13,269 bases of DNA from positions 1 to 13,269 of the forward strand of contig JANWZF010000216.1 of NCBI GenBank assembly GCA_025054905.1, written 5' to 3'. A program made the translations under genes and the position numbers. The notes under the pieces are model-generated. The model saw nothing but the letters and a program-made list of their open reading frames with translations. It was not told where the DNA came from and made no database searches. This stretch comes from Tepidimonas sp. (GTDB lineage Bacteria; Pseudomonadota; Gammaproteobacteria; Burkholderiales; Burkholderiaceae_C). Below are positions 8,097-13,269 of this stretch, one piece after another (the first letter of the stretch is position 1; the number at the start of each line of letters is the position of its first letter).

Positions 8097-9017
8097 ATGG
8101 ATGCCGCGGCTTTGCTGATCGCCGCCACGCTCAACGCCGGCACCGTGCTGGCGATCGCGGCGCTGGGTCTGCTGATCAATGAAAAGGTGGGCGTGGTCAA
8201 CCTGGGGGCCGAGGGGCTGATGCTGTGCGGCGCGCTGGCTGGCTTTGCCACCGTGGTGCACCTGGGGGTGCACCCCTTGGGGTTCGTGGCGGGCATGGCG
8301 GTGGCGGCGCTGCTGTCGCTGCTGTTTGGCTGGCTGGTCATCTACCTCAACACCAACCAGTACGCCACCGGCTTGGCGTTGAGCCTGTTTGGCGCCGGGC
8401 TGTCGGCCTTTGCCGGCCAGCCCTACACGCAATACAAGCTGCCCGAGCTCGTCACCCCGCACGTGCCCTGGCTCGGGGATTGGCCCTGGGTCGGCGTGGC
8501 GCTGTTTCGCCACCACGCCCTGGTTTACGCCACGGTCGCGCTGGCGCTGGGCCTGATCTGGCTGTACGACCGCACACGCACCGGCCTGGTGCTGCGCGCC
8601 GTCGGCGAAAGCCCCGAATCGGCGCATGCCCTGGGTTACCCGGTGCGGCGTATCCGGTTGCTGGCGGTGGTCGTCGGGGGGGCGCTGTGCGGCTTGGCGG
8701 GCGCCTACGTGTCCACCGTCTACACGCCGCTATGGGTTGAGGGCATGATCGCGGGCAAAGGGTGGATCGCGCTGGCGCTGACCACCTTTGCCACCTGGCG
8801 GCCGGCACGTGTCTTGCTTGGAGCTTACCTGTTCGGCGGCGTGACGATGCTGCAGTTTCACCTGCAGGGCATGGGGGTGCAGGTGCCCAGCCAGTTCCTG
8901 ACCATGATGCCGTACCTGGCCACGGTGGTCGTGCTGGTGCTGATTTCGCGCAGCCCGCAGTGGATTCGCATGCACATGCCCCAGTCGCTCGGGCGGCCGT
9001 TTGACCCCGGTGGGTGA
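8097..9017 (+). CDS. ABC transporter permease 2, nucleoside/BMP class
   Basis: 306 residues, a shorter integral membrane permease of the COG1079 (YufQ/NupQ-like) type. It has the NLGAEGLML motif at 35-43, matching the NIGAEGQ motif of its partner, and NQYATGLALSLFG at 87-99. Later hydrophobic stretches include LLAVVVGGALCGLAGAY and the GMIAGKGWIALAL segment typical of these permeases. A strong purine-rich SD (GGAGGAGGG, 8079-8087) precedes the ATG at 8097, 4 bp after the permease 1 stop. It pairs with permease 1 as a heterodimeric channel. The gene is followed by an 81-bp gap before the binding protein, the largest gap in the transporter unit. Confidence 0.93.
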   Translation: MDAAALLIAATLNAGTVLAIAALGLLINEKVGVVNLGAEGLMLCGALAGFATVVHLGVHPLGFVAGMAVAALLSLLFGWLVIYLNTNQYATGLALSLFGAGLSAFAGQPYTQYKLPELVTPHVPWLGDWPWVGVALFRHHALVYATVALALGLIWLYDRTRTGLVLRAVGESPESAHALGYPVRRIRLLAVVVGGALCGLAGAYVSTVYTPLWVEGMIAGKGWIALALTTFATWRPARVLLGAYLFGGVTMLQFHLQGMGVQVPSQFLTMMPYLATVVVLVLISRSPQWIRMHMPQSLGRPFDPGG

Positions 9018-9021
9018 CAAT
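9016..9021 (+). promoter_or_regulatory. -10-like box GACAAT before the binding-protein gene
   Basis: GACAAT overlaps the stop codon of permease 2 and lies in the only sizeable gap of the transport unit. It resembles the other -10-like boxes in this window (GATAAT before lysR, TACAAT before dcd). A separate promoter would fit the usual need for excess binding protein. No convincing -35 is seen at 16-18 bp; the TTGACC at 9001-9006 is only 9 bp upstream, too close to pair with it. Confidence 0.22.
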
Positions 9022-9035
9022 AGCCCACCATCCGG

Positions 9036-9083
9036 GCCCGCGCGGCTGCCATGGTGCCCCGGGCAGATCCGTTTTTCTTTTTT
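9036..9083 (+). other. Weak hairpin followed by a T5CT6 tract in front of the binding-protein gene
   Basis: GCCCG (9036-9040) can pair with CGGGC (9060-9064), with an inner GGC/GCC stem (9044-9046 with 9056-9058). Seven bases later comes a run of five T, one C and six T (9072-9083), which ends directly at the SD of the binding-protein gene. The arrangement resembles a leaky intrinsic terminator or attenuator, or a structure that caps and protects the downstream mRNA, but the gap between stem and T tract is too long for a standard terminator. The T tract is striking in such GC-rich DNA. Confidence 0.33.
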
Positions 9084-9086
9084 GGC

Positions 9087-9091
9087 AGGAG
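9087..9091 (+). promoter_or_regulatory. Ribosome binding site AGGAG that fixes the binding-protein start
   Basis: AGGAG lies 7 nt before the ATG at 9099. It decides for that start over the in-frame ATG at 9051, which has no SD and would put a charged, Phe-rich stretch in front of the lipoprotein signal peptide. Confidence 0.7.
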
Positions 9092-9098
9092 TGCAAAC

Positions 9099-10253
9099 AT
9101 GATCGATCGCAACAAACGTGACTGGCTCAAGGGGGCGGCTGCCGCAGCGGCGGTCAGCCTGATGGCGGGCAGCGTCCTGGTGGGCTGTGGCAAGAAGGAA
9201 GAGCCCAAGCCGGCGCCTGCCCCCGCCACCGAGGCGCCCAAGCCCGAGCCGCTGAAGGCGGCCTGGGTCTATGTCGGCCCGGTCGGTGATGCCGGCTGGT
9301 CGTTTGCGCATGACCTCGGCCGCAAGGCGGTCGAGGCGCATTTTGGTGACAAGGTCAAGACCACCTTCGTCGAAAGCGTGCCCGAGGGGGCGGATGCCGA
9401 GCGCGTCATCCGCGATCTGGCCGCGCAGGGCCACAAGATCATCTTCGCGACTTCGTTCGGCTACATGGAGCCGATGCTGAAGGTGGCGCAGGAATTCCCG
9501 GACGTCAAATTCGAGCACGCCACGGGTTACAAGACCGCGCCCAACATGCGCGTCTACGATGCCAGTTTCTATCAGGACACCTACATGGCCGGCATCATCG
9601 CCGCGCACATGACCAAGACCGGCACGCTGGGCTTTGTCGGCTCGTTCCCGATTCCGGAGGTGCTGCGCAACATCAACGCGTTCGTGCTGGGCGCACAGAC
9701 CGTCAAGCCCGACATCAAGCTGAAGGTCGTGTGGGTCAACACCTGGTTTGACCCGCCCAAGGAAACCGAGGCCGCGCAGAGCCTGATCAACCAGGGCGCG
9801 GACGTGCTGCTGCAAAACACCGACTCCACCGCCGTGCTGCAGACCGCCGAGAAAAACGGCAAGTACGCTTTTGGCTGGGACAGCGACATGAGCAGCTTCG
9901 GCCCGAAGGCGCATCTGGCTTCGGCCATCGTCAACTGGGGGCCGTACTACATCCAGGCGGTGCAGGAGGTGCTGGATGGCACCTGGCAGAGCAAGCGCAC
10001 GGTGCTGGGCGTCAAGGAAGGGGTCAACGACCTGATCAAGATCGCCGATGTCGTGCCGGAGGCGGCCAAGAAAAAGGTCGAGGAAGTCAAGGCGGGCTTG
10101 AAGAGCGGCGAATTCGAGGTCTTCACCGGCCCGATCGTCGACAACACCGGCAAGGAAGTGCTGGCCAAGGGCGTCAAGGCCGACCAGGACTGGAAGGACA
10201 AGGTCAACTTCTTCGTCAAGGGCGTCGAAGGCAAGGTGCCCTCGGGTAAGTGA
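9099..10253 (+). CDS. BMP-family ABC substrate-binding lipoprotein, likely purine/nucleoside binding
   Basis: 384 residues. The signal peptide has a charged start (MIDRNKRDWLKG), an Ala-rich core and a lipobox LVGC with C30 as the lipidation site, so the protein should be anchored in a membrane facing the periplasm. The N-region KRDWLK resembles a Tat motif with Lys-Arg instead of Arg-Arg; Sec export is equally possible. Residues 32-52 form a Lys/Glu/Pro/Ala tether (PKPAPAPATEAPKPEP). The BMP/PnrA-type domain runs from about residue 54 (AAWVYVGPVGDAGWSF) to the end, with RVIRDLAAQGHKIIFATSF, VYDASFYQDTYMAGIIA and FGWDSDMSS as recognisable family segments. BMP proteins bind purine nucleosides in several bacteria; riboflavin is known for some. 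The downstream deaminase and divergent xdhAB favour adenine, hypoxanthine or their nucleosides. Its stop overlaps the start of the Rieske gene (TGATG). Confidence 0.93.
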   Translation: MIDRNKRDWLKGAAAAAAVSLMAGSVLVGCGKKEEPKPAPAPATEAPKPEPLKAAWVYVGPVGDAGWSFAHDLGRKAVEAHFGDKVKTTFVESVPEGADAERVIRDLAAQGHKIIFATSFGYMEPMLKVAQEFPDVKFEHATGYKTAPNMRVYDASFYQDTYMAGIIAAHMTKTGTLGFVGSFPIPEVLRNINAFVLGAQTVKPDIKLKVVWVNTWFDPPKETEAAQSLINQGADVLLQNTDSTAVLQTAEKNGKYAFGWDSDMSSFGPKAHLASAIVNWGPYYIQAVQEVLDGTWQSKRTVLGVKEGVNDLIKIADVVPEAAKKKVEEVKAGLKSGEFEVFTGPIVDNTGKEVLAKGVKADQDWKDKVNFFVKGVEGKVPSGK

Positions 10254-11209
10254 TGGTCGAGCGCACGCTGTGGTGGCCGGTGGCCGCGGCCGACGAGGTC
10301 GGCGGTGCGCCGCTGGCCGTCACGCTGCTGGGCCAAGCCCTGGTTCTCTGGCGCGACGACCAGGGGCAGGTGCACGCGCTGGCCGACCGCTGCCCGCACC
10401 GCGGCGCGCGCCTGTCGCTCGGCACGGTGGTGGCAGGACAGCTGCAGTGCCCCTACCACGGCTGGCGTTTCGATGGCAGTGGTCGCTGCCGTGCGATACC
10501 GGCGCTGCCTGGCTTTCCCCCGCCGTCCAGCCATGCGGCTAGCCGCTACCCCCTGACGCAGGCCCACGGGATGCTGTGGGTTTGCCTCGGTGAGCCGGCC
10601 TGCCCGGTGCCGCCGGCGCTGCCGGATTTGCCACCGCGGCGTGTGCTGCACGGCCCGTTCGACGTCGCCACCAGCGCCGCGCGCGCGGTGGAAAATTTTC
10701 TCGACACCGCGCATTTCGCCTTCGTGCATGAGGGGTGGTTGGGCGACGCGGGTCATGCCGAGGTGCCGCACCACGCGCTGGCATACACCGCCGATGGGCG
10801 GCCGGTGGTGCCGGATTACCCGGCGTGGCAGCCGCGCGCGACCGCCCGCGCACAGACCGGTGCCTGGGTGCGCTACCGCTACGAGGTGCTCAGTCCCTTT
10901 GCGGCGCTGCTGCAAAAGCAGCCCGAGGGGGACGCCCCCGCCGACGCCTACGTGATGTGGGCGTGCCCGGTGGGCGATGAGGGCTGCCGCGTGTGGTTTG
11001 CGCAGCACACCACCGACACCACCACGCCGGAGGCGGCGCTGCGCGACTTTCAGGCGGCCATCTTCGCGCAGGACCGCCCGATCCTCGAGTCCCAATCCCC
11101 AAAGCGGCTGCCGATCCACGGCGGCGAGGCGATGTGCGCGGCCGACCGTTTGAGTGCGGCCTACCGGCGCTACCTGCGCGAGCTCGGCATCACCGTGGGG
11201 GTGTGCTGA
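10253..11209 (+). CDS. Rieske non-heme iron oxygenase, alpha-subunit type, purine-operon member
   Basis: 318 residues, on the short side for this family. The Rieske [2Fe-2S] site is CPHRG (C47, H49) and CPYHGW (C66, H69), spaced as usual. The catalytic domain has ENFLDTAHFAFVH: N148, D151, H154 and H159, with a distal Asp candidate D274 in AQDRPILESQ. Both metal sites thus look intact. The C-terminal part (AADRLSAAYRRYLREL) resembles the VanA-like group of oxygenases. Its ATG overlaps the binding-protein stop (TGATG) and the deaminase starts 11 bp after it, so it is part of the purine unit. Hypoxanthine oxidation by Klebsiella HpxD and methylxanthine N-demethylation by NdmA/NdmB are precedents for Rieske enzymes acting on purines. 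The actual substrate here is unknown. No ferredoxin reductase partner is present in the window. A GTG one codon upstream (10250) is a possible alternative start. Confidence 0.88.
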   Translation: MVERTLWWPVAAADEVGGAPLAVTLLGQALVLWRDDQGQVHALADRCPHRGARLSLGTVVAGQLQCPYHGWRFDGSGRCRAIPALPGFPPPSSHAASRYPLTQAHGMLWVCLGEPACPVPPALPDLPPRRVLHGPFDVATSAARAVENFLDTAHFAFVHEGWLGDAGHAEVPHHALAYTADGRPVVPDYPAWQPRATARAQTGAWVRYRYEVLSPFAALLQKQPEGDAPADAYVMWACPVGDEGCRVWFAQHTTDTTTPEAALRDFQAAIFAQDRPILESQSPKRLPIHGGEAMCAADRLSAAYRRYLRELGITVGVC

Positions 11210-11212
11210 GGA
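11208..11212 (+). promoter_or_regulatory. Ribosome binding site GAGGA for the adenine deaminase gene
   Basis: GAGGA overlaps the TGA of the Rieske gene and lies 8 nt before ATG 11221. It supports this start, although the reading frame is open much further upstream inside the Rieske gene. Confidence 0.55.
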
Positions 11213-11220
11213 CCCGAGCC

Positions 11221-12285
11221 ATGATCGACGTGCCCGACCTCGACTGGGACCGCCTGGGCGGCGAGCGGCTGGCCGATCTGCTGCGCCGTGCGCCCAAGGC
11301 CGAGCTGCACCTGCACATCGAAGGCACGCTGGAGCCGGAGCTGATGCTGGCACTGGCGCGCCGCCACGGTGTACGCCTGCCGTGGGCGAGCGTCGAGCAG
11401 GTGCGCGCGGCCTATGCGTTCACCAGTCTGCAAAGTTTTCTGGACCTGTACTACGCTGGGGCTGGCGTGCTGCGCGACGCGCAGGATTTTTACGATCTGG
11501 CCTGGGCGTACTTCAAGCGTGCCGCCGCCGATGGGGTCGTGCACGCGGAGTGCTTTTTCGATCCGCAGACCCACACCGCGCGCGGGGTGCCGCTGGCGGC
11601 GGTGTTCGAGGGACTGGTGGCGGCGCAGCGCCGTGCGGCTGCCGAGCTCGGTCTGTCGGTGCAGTGGATCCCGTGCATCCTGCGCCATCTGAGCGAAGAC
11701 GAGGCGCTGGCCACGCTGCAGCAGCTGGGGCCATGGCGTGAACACTTCATCGGCCTCGGGCTGGATTCCAGCGAGGTCGGCCATCCCCCGGCCAAGTTTC
11801 AGCGCGTCTTCGCACGTGCCCGTGCTGAAGGGTTGCACTGCGTGGCGCATGCGGGCGAGGAGGGGCCCCCGGCGTACATCTGGCAGGCGCTCGATCTGTT
11901 GCAGGTGCAGCGCATCGACCATGGGGTGCAGGCCGTGCATGATGCCGCGCTGCTGCAGCGGCTGGCGCGCGAGCGCGTGCCGCTGACGGTCTGTCCGCTG
12001 TCCAACGTGCGGCTGTGCGTGTTTGCGGATCTGCCATCGCACAACCTGGGCGCCTTGCTGCAGGCGGGGCTGTGCGTCACCGTCAACTCGGACGATCCGG
12101 CGTACTTCGGCGGCTACATCGCCGACAACCTGGTGCAGACCGTGCAGGCGCTGCGGCTGGATGCGCGCGCGGCCTGGCAGCTGCTGGCCCACAGCTTCGA
12201 GGCCGCTTTTCTGCAGGAGCAGCAGCGCGCCCGGTACCTGGCCGCGTTGCAGCAGGCCTTCAGCGCCGCGGCAGCGCCGGGGTGA
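11221..12285 (+). CDS. Adenine deaminase (adenosine-deaminase-like family, 6-aminopurine type)
   Basis: 354 residues of the adenosine/adenine deaminase amidohydrolase fold. Metal ligands are H30 and H32 (ELHLHIEGT), H210 (AHAGEE) and D291 (NSDDP); E213 and H234 (IDHG) are the catalytic pair, and D292 would contact the ring. The segments HIEGTLEPELM, FLDLYYAGA, DFYDLAWAY, FFDPQTHT, GLDSSEVGHPPAKFQRVF and SDDPAYFGGY closely match my memory of Pseudomonas aeruginosa PA0148 and relatives that were shown to deaminate adenine rather than adenosine. The DSSE at 182-185 region is where true adenosine deaminases instead carry a ribose-contacting GDE/GGE-type sequence. The product would be hypoxanthine plus ammonia, feeding XdhAB. 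About 18 extra N-terminal residues precede the usual start. It is the last gene of the unit. Automatic annotation would probably say adenosine deaminase. Confidence 0.9.
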   Translation: MIDVPDLDWDRLGGERLADLLRRAPKAELHLHIEGTLEPELMLALARRHGVRLPWASVEQVRAAYAFTSLQSFLDLYYAGAGVLRDAQDFYDLAWAYFKRAAADGVVHAECFFDPQTHTARGVPLAAVFEGLVAAQRRAAAELGLSVQWIPCILRHLSEDEALATLQQLGPWREHFIGLGLDSSEVGHPPAKFQRVFARARAEGLHCVAHAGEEGPPAYIWQALDLLQVQRIDHGVQAVHDAALLQRLARERVPLTVCPLSNVRLCVFADLPSHNLGALLQAGLCVTVNSDDPAYFGGYIADNLVQTVQALRLDARAAWQLLAHSFEAAFLQEQQRARYLAALQQAFSAAAAPG

Positions 12286-12356
12286 AGTCCCCCTGCCGCG
12301 CCCGGGCTGGCGCGCGTGGGCGCACGTCGGCGTCGTAGGGCGGGGCAGGCGCTTCG

Positions 12357-12362
12357 TACAAT
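12357..12362 (+). promoter_or_regulatory. -10-like box TACAAT upstream of dcd
   Basis: TACAAT matches five of six positions of the sigma-70 -10 consensus and lies 33 nt before the dcd ATG, which would leave a leader of about 26 nt. It sits in the 110-bp gap after the deaminase gene. No clear -35 is seen. It suggests that dcd, a housekeeping gene, is transcribed independently of the purine unit. Confidence 0.4.
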
Positions 12363-12395
12363 GCGCCGATTCAGGCATTGGCACCTTCGCGCACC

Positions 12396-12962
12396 ATGAC
12401 CCTCAAGAGCGACAAATGGATCCGCCGCATGGCGGAGGAATACGGCATGATCGAGCCGTTTGAGCCCAGCCAGATCCGCGAGGTCGAGGGCCGCAAGGTC
12501 ATCAGCTACGGCACCAGCAGCTACGGCTACGACATCCGCTGTGCTCCGGAATTCAAGGTTTTCACCAACATCCACAGCACGGTGGTGGACCCGAAGAACT
12601 TCGACGAAAAAAGCTTTGTCGATTTCCACGGCGACCACTGCATCATCCCGCCCAACAGCTTTGCGCTGGCGCGCACGGTGGAGTATTTCCGCATCCCGCG
12701 CAACGTGCTGACCATCTGCCTGGGCAAAAGCACGTACGCGCGCTGCGGCATCATCGTCAACGTCACGCCGTTTGAGCCCGAGTGGGAGGGCTACGTGACG
12801 CTGGAGTTTTCCAATACCACCCCGCTGCCGGCCAAGATCTACGCCGGCGAAGGCTGCGCGCAGGTGCTGTTTTTCGAAAGCGACGAGGTCTGCGAGGTGT
12901 CGTACAAGGACCGTGGCGGCAAATACCAGGGCCAGCGCGGCGTGACGCTGCCGCGCGCCTGA
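12396..12962 (+). CDS. dcd: dCTP deaminase
   Basis: 188 residues, the normal length for betaproteobacterial Dcd. It deaminates dCTP to dUTP in the cytoplasm and so supplies the dUMP/dTMP route; the enzyme is a homotrimer. The sequence starts TLKSDKWIRRMAEEYGMIEP, as usual for the family. The active-site segment GKSTYARCGI is at 110-119 (S112 and R116, corresponding to Ser111 and Arg115 of E. coli), and the catalytic Glu is E137 in TLEFSN. The C-terminal region KYQGQRGVTLPRA is also family-typical. ATG 12396 is chosen over the upstream in-frame TTG at 12378 because it gives the conserved length. There is no clear SD. It shares a nucleotide-related theme with the purine genes but appears to have its own promoter and is probably not functionally tied to them. 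Confidence 0.97.
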   Translation: MTLKSDKWIRRMAEEYGMIEPFEPSQIREVEGRKVISYGTSSYGYDIRCAPEFKVFTNIHSTVVDPKNFDEKSFVDFHGDHCIIPPNSFALARTVEYFRIPRNVLTICLGKSTYARCGIIVNVTPFEPEWEGYVTLEFSNTTPLPAKIYAGEGCAQVLFFESDEVCEVSYKDRGGKYQGQRGVTLPRA

Positions 12963-13076
12963 AACCCACGGCAGGACGGCCCTGTGTCCGTGCGCAACCG
13001 GCTGGCGTGCGGCCCCCGCTGCTGGGGGTGCCCGAGTGAGCGTTGATGCAGGCGGGCACGGCCATCGCCGCCAGCC

Positions 13077-13269
13077 TCAGCGGCGCAGCAGGCGCCGCCA
13101 CACCCCGGGCGGCAGCAGCACCGTGGCGATGGCCCCCATCACGCACACCATCGCCACTCCGTCGGTCCAGCGCGGCCATTCGCCAGCGATGACGGTGGCG
13201 CTGGCGGTGCCGATCAGCGGCACCATCATCACGCTCATCGCGCTGGTGGCTGGCGGCAGGTGGCGCGCC
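13077..13269 (-). CDS. EamA/DMT-type transporter, C-terminal part (5' end outside window)
   Basis: Reading the reverse strand from the right edge, 64 codons are open down to TGA at 13079-13077. The peptide has two hydrophobic segments: LPPATSAMSVMMVPLIGTAS followed by ATVIAGEWPRWTDGVAM, then VCVMGAIATVLLPPG and a basic end (WRRLLRR). The order of a helix with small residues, a Gly-Glu at the turn and a last helix ending in positive charges is what the final two helices of EamA/RhtA-type drug/metabolite exporters look like. The rest of the gene is beyond the window, so substrate and start are unknown. It converges on dcd with a 114-bp gap that holds no gene I can support, only a CCCCC/GGGGG stem (13013-13028) without a T tract. 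Confidence 0.6.
   Translation of the reverse strand, partial: ARHLPPATSAMSVMMVPLIGTASATVIAGEWPRWTDGVAMVCVMGAIATVLLPPGVWRRLLRR

Noticed and set aside
10993..11220. Upstream extension of the adenine deaminase frame
   Set aside because: It would overlap the conserved C-terminal half of the Rieske gene, and ATG 11221 has its own SD.
12279..12323. Possible terminator stems after the deaminase gene (GGGG/CCCC at 12279-12292; GCGCCC/GGGCGC at 12298-12323)
   Set aside because: No T tract follows either stem, and such GC pairings are common by chance here.
9947..12384. Long open frames on the - strand opposite the binding protein, Rieske and deaminase genes (9947-11353 and 11170-12384)
   Set aside because: Same reason: no recognisable domain, full overlap with well-supported genes on the + strand.
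13013..13028. CCCCC-GCTGCT-GGGGG stem between dcd and the transporter gene
   Set aside because: It lies between convergent genes where a terminator is expected, but it is short and lacks a T tract on either strand.

Overview
The window is GC-rich and gene-dense, with nested ATGA and TGATG junctions and no mobile elements, RNA genes or CRISPR. Protein content and style point to a betaproteobacterium of the order Burkholderiales, probably Comamonadaceae or a neighbouring family. This placement is an inference from how the proteins look; no search was run.

Layout. (1) Bases 2-418 (+) are the C-terminal end of a PA0069-type radical SAM protein. (2) Bases 431-4407 (-) are xdhB and xdhA, the two subunits of a molybdenum xanthine dehydrogenase, overlapping by ATGA and convergent with gene 1. 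(3) A 70-bp divergent intergenic region (4408-4477) holds a -10-like box and a small dyad. (4) Bases 4478-12285 (+) form one tightly packed unit: a LysR regulator, an ABC uptake system of the BMP/nucleoside class (double ATPase, two permeases, lipoprotein binding protein), a Rieske non-heme iron oxygenase, and an adenine-deaminase-type amidohydrolase. (5) Bases 12396-12962 (+) are dcd, dCTP deaminase, probably with its own promoter. (6) Bases 13077-13269 (-) are the C-terminal end of an EamA/DMT-type membrane transporter.

How it works together. Regions 2-4 read as a purine uptake and oxidation island. The ABC system would bring in purine bases or nucleosides. The deaminase would convert adenine to hypoxanthine, and XdhAB would oxidise hypoxanthine to xanthine and urate. 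The LysR gene sits between the two halves, divergent from xdhAB and overlapping the transporter ATPase, so it is the obvious candidate regulator of both. The least explained part is the Rieske oxygenase between binding protein and deaminase. By analogy with HpxD of Klebsiella (hypoxanthine oxidation) or the NdmA/NdmB N-demethylases, it may act on a purine ring or N-alkyl purine. Its reductase partner is not in the window, nor is xdhC, the usual maturation partner of xdhAB.
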